The notes under the pieces are model-generated. The model did not search any database. It had not been told where the DNA came from and saw nothing but the letters and a program-made list of their open reading frames with translations. From DASRDU01 sp046331565 (lineage in GTDB: Bacteria; Acidobacteriota; Blastocatellia; RBC074), in the NCBI GenBank assembly GCA_046331565.1, contig JAXLQP010000002.1, forward strand, positions 372,001 through 436,000: a stretch of 64,000 nucleotides of DNA, given 5' to 3'. Every line of letters starts with the position of its first letter. Positions within the stretch are counted from its first letter, which is position 1. The translations under genes and the position numbers were made by a program. Positions 17,283-26,583 of this stretch are shown here, in pieces.

Positions 17283-18161
17283 TCAGTAAGCAGCCGCCTG
17301 CCCGGCGGGTTTGAGGCCCTTTGCTTCCTGGGCAATCCGCACGCCTGCGCTTGCGCCCAGCCTGGTTGCGCCTGCGGCAATCATTTCTCTGGCCGCCGTC
17401 AGATCCTTCACGCCGCCTGCGGCCTTGACGCCCATCTCCGCGCCGACCGTGCGCCGCATCAGTTCGATGTCAGCCACCGTTGCGCCGCCCTTGCTGAATC
17501 CGGTTGAAGTCTTGACGAAATCCGCGCCCGCCTGTCGCGCCAGCAGGCACGCGCGAATCTTTTCTTCATCGGTCAGCAGCGCGGTTTCGATGATGACTTT
17601 GACGATGGCGCAGGCTTCGTGTGCGGCTTCAACGACAGCGCGGATGTCGCGCAGCACTGTGTCATTGTCATTTGATTTCAGCGCGCCGATGTTGATGACC
17701 ATGTCAATTTCGGTCGCGCCGTCAAAAATGGCGCGTCTGGTTTCATACGCCTTCACGTCAGGCAGCGTTGCGCCAAGCGGAAAGCCGACCACCGTACAGA
17801 CCTTCACTGATGAACCGTGCAGGGCAAAGGCGCATTCCTTCACCCACGTCGGATTGACGCAGACCGAAGCGAAGCTGAAGGTGCGGGCTTCGCTGCACAG
17901 CTTTTCAATTTCAGCGCGGGTGGCTTCGGGTTTGAGCAGCGTGTGGTCAATGTAACCCGACACGTCACCGCTTCCGGCAGCGGCCTGTCCCCAGGGCAGC
18001 CCGATGCGCGAAGCTCCGGCATTGATGGCGCAGGCGATGTGATGCGGGCTGCACTGAACGGTTTCATCACTCGCGCCATTTTCACTTTGCAGGCGGGCAA
18101 AGATCAGATCGGTGAGCTGCTCAACCAGCGCGTGATAGTTTTGAGGTGCGCCTTCCGGCAT
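17283..18161 (-). CDS. deoC: Deoxyribose-phosphate aldolase
   Basis: DeoC splits 2-deoxyribose-5-phosphate into glyceraldehyde-3-phosphate and acetaldehyde. The barrel begins at YIDHTLLKPEAT and includes CVNPTWVKECA, VVGFPLGA, the Schiff-base lysine in DFVKTSTGFSKGG and the second lysine in GVKAAGGVKD. At 292 residues it is about 70 longer than most family members. The extra N-terminal stretch (NYHALVEQLTDLIFARL onward) resembles extensions seen in some deoC genes and has no signal peptide. The 46-residue ORF upstream ends 32 bases before it, and thiG follows. Confidence 0.94.
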   Translation of the reverse strand: MPEGAPQNYHALVEQLTDLIFARLQSENGASDETVQCSPHHIACAINAGASRIGLPWGQAAAGSGDVSGYIDHTLLKPEATRAEIEKLCSEARTFSFASVCVNPTWVKECAFALHGSSVKVCTVVGFPLGATLPDVKAYETRRAIFDGATEIDMVINIGALKSNDNDTVLRDIRAVVEAAHEACAIVKVIIETALLTDEEKIRACLLARQAGADFVKTSTGFSKGGATVADIELMRRTVGAEMGVKAAGGVKDLTAAREMIAAGATRLGASAGVRIAQEAKGLKPAGQAAAY

Positions 18162-18193
18162 AACAGAATTCTTCCTTTCAGAACAGGCCGCCG

Positions 18194-18334
18194 TCAGCAG
18201 CAGCCTTTGCGCGGACGCTCATCGTCGGGCGGCTGTCCGGCAAGATAACCGCGCAACACTTCACGCAGAATGTGCCAGGCGTGATGCGCGGCGTGAATCA
18301 TCTCAGAGAAGGCTGATGCAAAGGCGGTTTTCAT
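18194..18334 (-). CDS. 46-residue ORF coupled to cytochrome c gene
   Basis: This short frame reads MKTAFASAFSEMIHAAHHAW, then HILREVLRGYLAG, then QPPDDERPRKGCC and a stop. Its ATG overlaps the TGA of the cytochrome c gene in an ATGA arrangement, which argues for real coupled translation. The peptide is amphipathic, has four His in the first half (IHAAHHAWH) and ends in a Cys-Cys pair, suggestive of metal or haem contact. There is no signal peptide. It resembles no family I can name. The existence of the gene is supported by the overlap and a clean frame only. Confidence 0.6.
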   Translation of the reverse strand: MKTAFASAFSEMIHAAHHAWHILREVLRGYLAGQPPDDERPRKGCC

Positions 18335-18870
18335 TTCTTTTCCGGCGACGGATTGTGCTGCGTCAGATCAGCCAGGTAAGCGGCGACGGCTTTGACTTCG
18401 TCATCGCTCAGCCCGCGCATCGGGGCTTTGGTGGCCTTCGGGTCAATGCTTTTCGGGTTGCGCAGGTATTTTTCCCAGTCTTCGCTGCTGCGCTTCGGTG
18501 AAACGCGCAGGTCAGGCGCCACCGCAGCGATGCCGTGCCCGTCAGCGCCGTGACATTCCCGACAGCTTCTGACATAAGCCGTGTGAACTTCCTCGGTCAT
18601 CAGCGGCTCGCTTTCGAGAACGGCGGCAGGCGAACCCGGTTTCTTTGCTGAAGGCACGGCGGCTTTTTCAACCGAAGTGCCGGGCAGCGGTGATGCAGGT
18701 TCGGCCTTTGGCTCAGGCGGATGTGTACACGCGGCCAGGCTGAGCAGCGCGCCAAGCAGCAACATTAACGGTGCGATTTTGCGCGTCACGCCCGCAGCCG
18801 CGCCGCTGACCGGTTTGCTGAGTCGTTCCTGATATTCATTTGAAAGCTGATGTGAGTGTGTCTGATTCAT
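18331..18870 (-). CDS. Lipoprotein cytochrome c, single haem
   Basis: The 179-residue product has a late hydrophobic segment (33-47) ending in lipobox LAAC (Cys48), so it is probably a membrane-anchored lipoprotein. After a Pro/Ala-rich linker, CRECH at 103-107 binds haem covalently and Met151 in KAPMRGL is the likely sixth ligand, as in class I c-type cytochromes (cytochrome_CBB3 type). It would carry electrons in the periplasm. The first 30 residues before the lipobox are unusually long, so the true start may be internal. It is followed by the overlapping 46-residue ORF. Confidence 0.88.
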   Translation of the reverse strand: MNQTHSHQLSNEYQERLSKPVSGAAAGVTRKIAPLMLLLGALLSLAACTHPPEPKAEPASPLPGTSVEKAAVPSAKKPGSPAAVLESEPLMTEEVHTAYVRSCRECHGADGHGIAAVAPDLRVSPKRSSEDWEKYLRNPKSIDPKATKAPMRGLSDDEVKAVAAYLADLTQHNPSPEKK

Positions 18871-18919
18871 GCAGGCCTGGGGTCAGGATGTGATGAACGC
18901 ACAGCGGCAGGGTCTGAGT

Positions 18920-19369
18920 TCATCCGGTTGCGGCCTGGCTTCTGACGTGGCACTGATGACAGATGCCGAAAATCCGCAGACTGTGATGGGTCGGGTGAAA
19001 CTCAAACTGTCGCGCGATCTCATCCTGTTTGGCTTCGATCACCTCACTGTAAAATTCAATCAGGTTGCCGCACTTCGTACAGATCAGGTGATCGTGATGC
19101 TGATGATTGTAGTTGTGTTCGTAACGGCGACGACCATCGCCCATCAGTTCCTCACGAGCCAGGCCGCATTCGACCAGCAGCCGGAGCGTGCGGTACACAG
19201 TCGTGAAGCCAACGGTCGGGTCTTCATTCTTGACCAGATTGTAAAGTTCCTCGGCGCTCGAATGGCCTTCGGTGCGCAAAAAGACTTCCAGAATCAGCTC
19301 GCGCTGCGCGGTTCGTTTGAATCCGGCGCGTTTGAGGTGATCAAGAAAAATCTCTTTCTCTTTTTCCAT
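18920..19369 (-). CDS. Fur-family transcriptional regulator
   Basis: This 149-residue DNA-binding repressor has the winged helix with recognition segment VGFTTVYRTLRLL (53-65), the GDGRRRYEH hinge, metal ligands in HHDHLICTKCG (91-101) and structural cysteines C97/C100 and C137/C140. Fur proteins sense iron, zinc or peroxide by metal binding. The sequence does not decide clearly between Fur, Zur and PerR; the NYNHQHHDH stretch and IEFYSEVIE favour Fur-like ligands. It starts 50 bases upstream of the cytochrome c gene and may be cotranscribed. No operator was identified. Confidence 0.9.
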   Translation of the reverse strand: MEKEKEIFLDHLKRAGFKRTAQRELILEVFLRTEGHSSAEELYNLVKNEDPTVGFTTVYRTLRLLVECGLAREELMGDGRRRYEHNYNHQHHDHLICTKCGNLIEFYSEVIEAKQDEIARQFEFHPTHHSLRIFGICHQCHVRSQAATG

Positions 19370-19463
19370 TCTGGCTCCAGTGCTGTTGCCGCTCAGTCAG
19401 GTCAGTTACTGATGGGGAAGTTAAGGCTGAATTCTAGCATCGCCATCAGTCCGATGAAAGTTG

Positions 19464-22448
19464 TCAGTTCGCCGGGCTGCCTGCTCGCACGGCCAGATAT
19501 TCCGGCACAAAGAGGCTGAACTGGCCATAGACTTTCGGGTATGAACCGATGTACATCCGCGAGCGAAAGGCAACGGGGCTGGCCTCGCCCGCGTTCGTTC
19601 CCTTGTCGCTGGCATCACGAAACCACGTCGCATCGCGGAAGAGCTGCTGCGCCTTTGCTCGCAAATCAGCGCGCCCGGTCATCTGTGCCGTTACCGTCAG
19701 CAGCGGCAAAGTCATCATGCCATTCACCACCGCCGGAGCTTCGTTCTCTTTGTTCGGACACCAGAAATAAGGTACGCCGAGCGGCAGATATGAACCGTCA
19801 GGTTTCGATGTGCCGCCGATGAGCGCCGGGCGCTGACCCGGTTTTGTGCCGAGCAGCCAGTCAGCCACGCGCACCATAAAATCAGCCACGCGCTGATCGC
19901 CGGTTTCGCGCCAGTATTCAATCAGGCCGGTCTGCGCGTAACCGGCCCACATAAACGGCTGCGTGCAGTTGCCAATATTTGAGCCGGGCGGAATGTAATA
20001 ACCTTTGCGCCCGCCATCCTCTTCGGCCTGCACCAGCAGGTAAGCCAGCCGCTTTGCTTTTTCCAGGTAACGCACGTCGCCGCTGTAACGCCACGCCGCC
20101 ATCATCGCCAGCACCGGCCAGCCCACCATGCGCGATTCGCCCCAGCTCAGCGCATTGTCAAAGGTGAAGTTGAATCGCTGCACCGCGTCAGCGCCTTCAA
20201 TCGCTGACTGATGCACCGCTTCATCGCCGGTCAGCGCCCAGTACAGCCACAGCCCTTCAATCCAGTGATGCGTAAAAATCGGTTCGCGGTAAGTGCCGTG
20301 ATCGCCCTTTTCGTAATAAGCCATTCCGCGCAGGCTCCACGAATGGCCCTTGTCGAGAAATTCATCGGCCTGATACTGCCCCCAGTCAGCGCGATAACGG
20401 GCCATTTCGCTGCCAAGCTGAAAGGCGCGCCGGTCGCCCGTGCGCAGAAATTCGCGCAGCATAATCCAGGGCAGATCGTAATGCAGGTTCGCGTAACCAT
20501 CGCCCCATTGCAGATCACCGAAATTGCGCCAGCCGTAATGTTCACCCGTCTGTCGCACTTCGTAAATCGAACCGCCTTCCTGTTCATCATTCGCTTCGCG
20601 CGCGTAACCGCTCGCCAGCCAGCGTTCCAGTTTGACGGCGGCAGCGGCAAGCTGACGATCCTGGCTGAAGACCTGCCGCCAGTCGCGCCGTTCGACCATC
20701 ACAGGCCGCACAGCCTTTGATTCAGCCACTTCAGCCGGATCAAACGAGGCCGCAAATGAACCGGTCATCGCGGCGGCATTGCGCGTGTCAGCGCCGAGAT
20801 AAAACTCAGTGCTTTTCGCCCGCGCTCCGTCAAAGATGTAGTAGTCACGACTGAGCGGCAGCGGCGGCAGTTCCCGGCCCGATAAATTGCGCGCCGCCGC
20901 GTTGTTATTTGACGGCGCTGAAGTCGCTGTCGGCAGAATGTCAAAGCGAATGCCGCCCGAATCAGCCGAGAGCGCCTTCGGATAATTTTCAGCGAACTCA
21001 GGAACGGTGATTTCAAAGTTCGGATTGCTGCTCGCTGTGGTCCCGATGCTGACGGTAGCGAAATGCCTGTCGAGTTGTTTGCCGGGACTGCTGCGCGCTT
21101 CTTCGCGCTGCGTGCGCGCGACCGGAGAAACAGCGAGCGGCAGATTGACGCTCAACCCGGTCAGCAGGACGTGCTGCGACGGCGGCAGTTCAGCCGCGCG
21201 GCCTGAGCCAAAACCAAAGACACCGGTATTGACCAGACGAAACTGCACGCGCACAAACGGCTGCGCGACGTAAACGTGATAACGCACCGTAAAGCGCAGC
21301 GGCGTCAGACTCGCTCCGGCACTGGCCGAACCTTCGGGCTGAAAGCCGCCATCCTGGCGAATCACCGTGCGCAGCGGCCCGCTTTCTTCAATGCGCGTTT
21401 CAGTGGCCCACGCATTCAGTCGCAGCGGCGCGACGCTTTCATCAGCAGCAAGGATGCGCTCAGAAACGGCGTGAACATTTTTGAGCGGCGCGGCCAGCGT
21501 GACCGCCTGCCCTTTGACCGAACTGATGACGGCGGTTTCACTTTCCGCCGTCAGATCGCGCACCAAAGCTCCTGCCGGATGCGGAAAGCGCAACGACCCG
21601 CGCAGCAGAAACCAGCCCGATTCATCCATCCTTTCGACAAAGACCTCTTCCTGGCGCGGCGTGTTTTCATCCAGCCGGTAAGCGCGTCCGGTCAGCATCG
21701 TTTCGTGCGCCTTCACCGCCAGGCGCGTCACTCCGGCCTCGGTGTCGTAAGAGACTTCGCTGGTATTTTCAAAACGCACCTTCAGCCCCGCCTGCAATGC
21801 CGTGCTGTCGCTGACCTGTAGTTCCCTTCTCGCGGCAAACACCTTGCTGACGATTAAAGCTGCGCGTGGCAGTTCGAGACTGATGGTGGCCGGGCGTTTC
21901 AATCGTTCGCTGCCGTCAAGTTCAAATCCGGCCAGCAGCGCCGCGCCCTGCTTCGGCACGCGCAGCCTGAGCCGGGACGCCTTAAGCTCAATCACGCCGC
22001 CATCAGTCGTGACAATACCCTTCGCAGTTTCAGCGTTGCCGCCAGTTATCAGCCGGTAATCACCCGCCGGAGCGTCAGCGTCAACGAGCAGCCACTTGAC
22101 CGGACGGCTGTTGTCACTCGCCGCGCCGCGCCAGCGCGACAGCACGCGAAACTGCGCCGGGACAGCTTTGCCGCTTGCATCCTTCAGCACAAGCGTCGCC
22201 GCGTCTCTGACGTTCGCGGTTTCTTTAAGCGGCACGCCAAACGTCGCCGGACGCCGCGTGATTTTCAGCCGCAGATCAAGCGCGGGCGGAGTCGCAGGCG
22301 CAGGCGGAATCGTCACCGTCAGCGGCAGCTCGCTCGTCGCGGCTCCGGTCATGCGCCCGCGCAGGCAGGCCGACCCGAACACCACTGCCAGCAGCACGCC
22401 GCACAGCAGCAATCCGGCGGTTCGGTTCACATTGAATTTGTGCGTCAT
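19464..22448 (-). CDS. Large lipoprotein with RIFT-barrel-like and alpha/alpha-toroid regions
   Basis: The 994-residue protein starts with a lipoprotein signal (LLLCGVLLAVVFGSAC). Roughly 40-560 is beta-rich, beginning with PLTVTIPPAP and GVPLKETANVRDAATLVL, a pattern like the first barrels of the exo-rhamnogalacturonan lyase (PcRGLX/YetA) family. Residues about 600-960 are helical repeats typical of alpha/alpha-toroid carbohydrate enzymes, with conserved Trp/His/Tyr patches (GHSWSLRGMAYYEKGDHGTY, THHWIEGLWLYWALTG). I infer an envelope-anchored polysaccharide-degrading enzyme. No catalytic residue is assigned and the substrate is uncertain. It is monocistronic. Confidence 0.6.
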   Translation of the reverse strand: MTHKFNVNRTAGLLLCGVLLAVVFGSACLRGRMTGAATSELPLTVTIPPAPATPPALDLRLKITRRPATFGVPLKETANVRDAATLVLKDASGKAVPAQFRVLSRWRGAASDNSRPVKWLLVDADAPAGDYRLITGGNAETAKGIVTTDGGVIELKASRLRLRVPKQGAALLAGFELDGSERLKRPATISLELPRAALIVSKVFAARRELQVSDSTALQAGLKVRFENTSEVSYDTEAGVTRLAVKAHETMLTGRAYRLDENTPRQEEVFVERMDESGWFLLRGSLRFPHPAGALVRDLTAESETAVISSVKGQAVTLAAPLKNVHAVSERILAADESVAPLRLNAWATETRIEESGPLRTVIRQDGGFQPEGSASAGASLTPLRFTVRYHVYVAQPFVRVQFRLVNTGVFGFGSGRAAELPPSQHVLLTGLSVNLPLAVSPVARTQREEARSSPGKQLDRHFATVSIGTTASSNPNFEITVPEFAENYPKALSADSGGIRFDILPTATSAPSNNNAAARNLSGRELPPLPLSRDYYIFDGARAKSTEFYLGADTRNAAAMTGSFAASFDPAEVAESKAVRPVMVERRDWRQVFSQDRQLAAAAVKLERWLASGYAREANDEQEGGSIYEVRQTGEHYGWRNFGDLQWGDGYANLHYDLPWIMLREFLRTGDRRAFQLGSEMARYRADWGQYQADEFLDKGHSWSLRGMAYYEKGDHGTYREPIFTHHWIEGLWLYWALTGDEAVHQSAIEGADAVQRFNFTFDNALSWGESRMVGWPVLAMMAAWRYSGDVRYLEKAKRLAYLLVQAEEDGGRKGYYIPPGSNIGNCTQPFMWAGYAQTGLIEYWRETGDQRVADFMVRVADWLLGTKPGQRPALIGGTSKPDGSYLPLGVPYFWCPNKENEAPAVVNGMMTLPLLTVTAQMTGRADLRAKAQQLFRDATWFRDASDKGTNAGEASPVAFRSRMYIGSYPKVYGQFSLFVPEYLAVRAGSPAN

Positions 22449-22681
22449 TGGTTTCCCATCAGTGCGGGGGAAAGTGTCATCAGGAAAGCGGCTCAGTCAG
22501 ACATAAGCAGCCACGAATGCACACGAATTTACACGAAAGGGAAGAAATTCAACAGGCCACAGATGACACGGATGCGGCGGATGAAAACTGATCTGAAGCT
22601 GTTCTGATCTGTTCTGTCCGTTTCATCCGCGTTCTGTTTGCTGATCAGATCGGATTTCAGATCGGTGTACGGAAACAACAA
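22449..22681. repeat. Degenerate CGGATG-rich repeat upstream of the lipoprotein gene
   Basis: The segment 22558-22635 carries GATGACACGGATGCGGCGGA and, after a short gap, CCGTTTCATCCGCGTTCTG, an imperfect inverted repeat of the family better preserved at 44291-44467 and 59981-60068. No gene seen. Confidence 0.55.
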
Positions 22682-22786
22682 GTGTTGCGCGATTTGCCAA
22701 AATCGCGTGGCTTACATCACGGGCTGATAGCGGATGCCGCGCGATTCTGGCAAATCGCGCAACACTTCCCGTTTACGTAATTGAAA
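22682..22786. repeat. Inverted-repeat element, family II copy 2 (loop inverted)
   Basis: The 26-base arms match copy 1 (16317) with one change. The 32-base loop equals the reverse complement of the copy-1 loop with two mismatches, while the right flank (TTCCCGTTTACGTAATTGAA) keeps the same orientation. It lies just past the stop of the SurA-like gene. Confidence 0.85.
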
Positions 22787-22815
22787 TCTGATCTGGTTTT
22801 CAGCTCTCAAAAAAT

Positions 22816-23475
22816 TCAGAGCTGAGCGAGGCGAATGACCTGAGCATTGGCGCGTGCCTCGTCAAAGAAATGGTCAAGCTCGGCGTTGGCTTTCTGTTCT
22901 TCGAGAATGTGGCTGATCTCTTCGCGCAGTGTGTCATCAAGCGACCGCGCCTGGCCACCGCTCGCTTTGATGCGCGGCAGCCAGGTTTCATTGTAATAGC
23001 GCTCGACCTCTTCGGGTTTGACGAAGGCGAAGGAGCGGAAGCGGAATTCAACGTATTTGAGAATTTCGAGCCGGTGCCTGGCGATTTCGCGCAGCGAAGC
23101 CTGATCGAGTCCGACTTTCTGCATGCGTTCGCGGAAAGTTTCTTCTGCTCTGAATTTCGTCACCAGTTCCTTAATGTAATTTGTAATTTCATCTTCGGTC
23201 GGTTCGTTCTGCGGAGTCTTTTCGGCTTCCTGATCGAGCAGTTTCTGATCAATCAGGCGTTCGAGCATGAGCCGTTTGTTTTCCTGGCCGAGATCGAGCG
23301 GCTGCACTTCAGGGTCGAGCGCAAGCGCCCAGACCACATCGCTTTCCGTAATCAACTGCCCGTTGACAATCGCCAGCATGCGGTCGGTAATCTCAGCCCG
23401 CACCAGGCCGCAGCCGACCAGTAAACACAGGGTCGCCAGCGTCAGCTTCATACTTTTGCAGATTGAATTCATCAT
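22816..23475 (-). CDS. SurA N-domain-like periplasmic chaperone
   Basis: A 219-residue exported protein: signal peptide (MKLTLATLCLLVGCGLVRAE, an internal Met at residue 9 may be the start), then ITDRMLAIVNGQLITESDV and the helical RLIDQKLLDQEAEK segment typical of SurA/PpiD N-terminal chaperone domains. The usual parvulin PPIase domain is absent, so it should bind unfolded outer-membrane proteins without isomerase activity. The ATG overlaps the TGA of the BamA-like gene by one base (TGATG). Together with the TamB-like gene this is an outer-membrane assembly operon. Confidence 0.82.
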   Translation of the reverse strand: MMNSICKSMKLTLATLCLLVGCGLVRAEITDRMLAIVNGQLITESDVVWALALDPEVQPLDLGQENKRLMLERLIDQKLLDQEAEKTPQNEPTEDEITNYIKELVTKFRAEETFRERMQKVGLDQASLREIARHRLEILKYVEFRFRSFAFVKPEEVERYYNETWLPRIKASGGQARSLDDTLREEISHILEEQKANAELDHFFDEARANAQVIRLAQL

Positions 23476-26400
23476 CAGAATGCCTGGCCGAAACTGAAGT
23501 GAATGCGGAAGCGCGGAATTTTGAAACCTGCTTCCGTCAGTTTTCTGATCTGATCGCTGTTCAGCCCCGAACCCATATACGGGTCGCCGAGCAGATAACC
23601 AATGTCGAGCCGCACCGGGCCGAGCGGAGTCTGAATGCGCACGCCCAGACCAACCGTGTGCGAGAAGCGGCTGAAATCAATTTCGCGCACACGTTCGAAA
23701 ACATTGCCCGTGTCATAAAAGCCGACCAGCCCGAACTGCCGGTAAACATTGCGCCGCAACTCAGCATTCAGCACCACCAGCGCATTGCCGCCGAGCGGGC
23801 GACTGCTCGCGGCCCCGGCCCGCGTGACGACAAAATCCTTTGCATTGACGGTGAGCGTGTCATTCACTTTCGGATCAGTCGTGCAGGAAATCAGCAGCGT
23901 CTGCGCCGGATCATCGGGCTTGAGCGGATCCTTCACGTCAACTTCGCGGGTGCAGTCACGCGGCCCGGCCTGCTCGAATCCAAAACCGCGCAGCGTCGTT
24001 GAGCCGCCTGAGAAAAACCTTTCGGAAATGGGCAGCAGCGGCCCCTTGCTGCTCGCAATGTTGCGCGCCAGCCCGACGCGCACATCACCGGCCAGCACCA
24101 GCCCGCCCGAACGCGGCACGGTGTAATAAGCCTGGTTCTCAGTGAAAAAGCGCAGAAACTGCTCATTGCCGCCGAGCGCCCGCGCCGCAAAGGAAAAATC
24201 CAGCGTGTTGTAACGCCCGGTCTTTGCGTCAAACGGATTGTCGCGCCCGTCATAAGCATACGACGACGACACGCGGGACAGCCTGATCGGCGCATCGCGG
24301 CGATCAAGCAGCACATTGCCCGTCTGCACACAGCCCGCGTTGCTGGCCTGCGGATCAACCGTCACCGCGCAGGTCAGGTTGGTGATGCGCACGGTTTCAT
24401 AGTTGTAGCGAAACAGCAGCAGCGATCTTTCGCTCAGACGACGCTCGGCCTGCAACAGCGCCGTGCCGCGCCGCGCCGTAAAAGCTTCGCGGCGTTCGCG
24501 CTGTGCGAGCAGCGAAAACAGCACTGGCGTGGTGAACCCAAAGGGGCGCGGATCGGTGTAGGAAAACTGGCCGAGCAGGTTGCGCGTGCTGCCGCGAAAA
24601 CGCAGGCTCGCGGTCGAAAGGCGACCGAAAATATTCGGATCGGAAACTTCAAAGATGCCGCGCGGCCCTTCGTCCGACTGATAGCCGCCGCCATAAACGA
24701 TTGATCGCGACCGGCCTTCATCGAGGTCAATGATGACGTTGCGTTTGACTTCGCCCAGAGAGTTTTCTTCGCCCAGCGGTTCGGTGCGCATCTTCACCAG
24801 GCGAAAAGCGCCCGTGCCGTAAAGTTCCTGCTCGCCTTCGGTCAGCTTGTCATTGCTGAGCCGTTCGCCGTCATTGAATTTCAGAAAGGCGTGCACGCGC
24901 TTTTCGCTGGTGCGGCGACGCAGGCCGAGCCGATTGATCAGCACGCGATTGATAAAGACCAGCGGCCCTTCGGTAATTTCATAAATCACGCGCACGTGTT
25001 CGCCCTGTTCATCCGTCGCCAGTTCAGCCACCTTCGCCGTCACCGTTGCCGAAGCGTAACCGCGATCAAAATAGTATTGCAGGATGCGGTTGCCTTCGGT
25101 CTTGACCTCGCTGACTGAGTAAGCTGCGCCTTCCTTCAGGTCAATCTGTTTGCGCAGCGTGTCACCGTCAGCCAGCGTGTTGCCTTTGAAAGTAATGTCG
25201 CTGATGAATGAACGCGGGCCTTCTTCAAGCGTGAAGATGATTTTCAGTTTGTCATTGTCGGGACTGACTGCGCGGCTGATTGAGACGCGGCGGGCGCGCC
25301 GAAAGCCCTGATCGCGCAACCGCGCCAGCAGCACTTCAACGTCGCGGCGCAGCGCCTGTTCGCTGGTGATGCCGCGTGTGTATTGCGTCAGAATCGGCAG
25401 CGGAATAAAGCTCTCGGTTTTCGAGCGCAGATCATCAGCGACATCGGCGTAAGTCAGATTGTTTGTGCCTTCGATGCTGATCTGCGTGACGCGGTAACGC
25501 TGCCCGGTTTCGACCCTGAACACCAGTTCAGCTTTTTCACCCGTCAGGTCAGGCACTTCGGGCGGCGTGACTTCGGCAAAGAAAAAACCTTCTTCCTGCA
25601 AATTGTCGCGCAACCGGCGGGCGCTTTCTTCCAGCGAGGCGCTGTTGACGCCGCCTTCGCGCAGGAGCGGCAGCAACTGGTGCAGCTTTTTGTCAGTGAA
25701 ATTCCAGCCTTCGGTTTTGATCGTGAATTTCGGGCCTGAATTGACCGGCAGCGTAACCATCACTTTGTTGGCTGTGTTGTCATAGGTCAGTTCAGCCGGG
25801 CCGATGCGGGCATCAAGGTATTGCTGCGCCAGATGCAGGGCCAGCAGTTTCTGAATGTCCACGTTGAGCTGTGTCTGCGCGAACGCGCCGCCCGCGTGAC
25901 TGAGCATGCTGGTGCGCAGGGTGTTTTCAGCGATCTTTGAGGTACCGGCAAATCTGATTTCGCCAATCGTGGCCTGCGCGCCGGTCGTGATGTTGTAGGT
26001 AATGGTGGCCACCGTGCGCGCCGCGTCATAACTGACAAACGGTTCGACGCTGACCTGATAATAGCCGCGTTCCTTGAATGCTTCGTAAAGCGCCTCAGCG
26101 CCTTTCTGCATCGCGGCTTCAGAGAATTTCGCGCCGCGTTCAAGTTCGGTCAGGCGCGCCCGGACTTCATCTTCCTCAATGCCGGTCAGCCCTCTGAAAT
26201 CAACATCGCCAATGCGCACCTGCGGCAGAACAAAGAAAGTCACCGCGACGCCGCCATCACCCATCAGTTCAGTCTCAACGCGGGCATTGGCGACGCGGCC
26301 CGATTTATAAAGCGACAGCAGCGAGCTTCTGATGTCGGCCAGCGCCCACGACGCGCCCTGCCGGATGTTGAGCAGCGCGCGCAGGTCTTCGTCAGCTTCG

Positions 26401-26582
26401 CGCTGCCGGTCGGTTTCCAGCACGACTTTGATCAGGCCGATGGGTTTGCCGGTAAAATTTTCAGGACTCTGCGCCAGGGCTGTGAAGGCAAACAGCAGCA
26501 GGCAGCAGGCAGCGAGCAAAGGCCCGAACCTGCTCTGCCACCTGCGCCACAACCCTCGCGCCTTGTGCCTCGTGCTGTTCAT
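23475..26582 (-). CDS. bamA: BamA/TamA-type Omp85 outer membrane assembly protein
   Basis: The protein has about 1035 residues: signal peptide (FGPLLAACCLLLFAFTALAQ), then several POTRA domains (repeating patterns such as IGEIRFAGTSKIAENTL, ISDITFKGNTLADGDTL, GYASATVTAKV) and a C-terminal 16-strand barrel with IFGRLSTASLRFRG, FFSGGSTTLRGFGFEQ (the conserved RGF loop-6 motif) and final phenylalanine. BamA inserts beta-barrels into the outer membrane; TamA is the related partner of TamB. Adjacency to a TamB-like gene leaves either role open. I start at the ATG at 26582, one base past the TamB-like stop; the frame extends upstream to 26678 without support. Confidence 0.9.
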   Translation of the reverse strand: MNSTRHKARGLWRRWQSRFGPLLAACCLLLFAFTALAQSPENFTGKPIGLIKVVLETDRQREADEDLRALLNIRQGASWALADIRSSLLSLYKSGRVANARVETELMGDGGVAVTFFVLPQVRIGDVDFRGLTGIEEDEVRARLTELERGAKFSEAAMQKGAEALYEAFKERGYYQVSVEPFVSYDAARTVATITYNITTGAQATIGEIRFAGTSKIAENTLRTSMLSHAGGAFAQTQLNVDIQKLLALHLAQQYLDARIGPAELTYDNTANKVMVTLPVNSGPKFTIKTEGWNFTDKKLHQLLPLLREGGVNSASLEESARRLRDNLQEEGFFFAEVTPPEVPDLTGEKAELVFRVETGQRYRVTQISIEGTNNLTYADVADDLRSKTESFIPLPILTQYTRGITSEQALRRDVEVLLARLRDQGFRRARRVSISRAVSPDNDKLKIIFTLEEGPRSFISDITFKGNTLADGDTLRKQIDLKEGAAYSVSEVKTEGNRILQYYFDRGYASATVTAKVAELATDEQGEHVRVIYEITEGPLVFINRVLINRLGLRRRTSEKRVHAFLKFNDGERLSNDKLTEGEQELYGTGAFRLVKMRTEPLGEENSLGEVKRNVIIDLDEGRSRSIVYGGGYQSDEGPRGIFEVSDPNIFGRLSTASLRFRGSTRNLLGQFSYTDPRPFGFTTPVLFSLLAQRERREAFTARRGTALLQAERRLSERSLLLFRYNYETVRITNLTCAVTVDPQASNAGCVQTGNVLLDRRDAPIRLSRVSSSYAYDGRDNPFDAKTGRYNTLDFSFAARALGGNEQFLRFFTENQAYYTVPRSGGLVLAGDVRVGLARNIASSKGPLLPISERFFSGGSTTLRGFGFEQAGPRDCTREVDVKDPLKPDDPAQTLLISCTTDPKVNDTLTVNAKDFVVTRAGAASSRPLGGNALVVLNAELRRNVYRQFGLVGFYDTGNVFERVREIDFSRFSHTVGLGVRIQTPLGPVRLDIGYLLGDPYMGSGLNSDQIRKLTEAGFKIPRFRIHFSFGQAF

Positions 26583-26583
26583 T

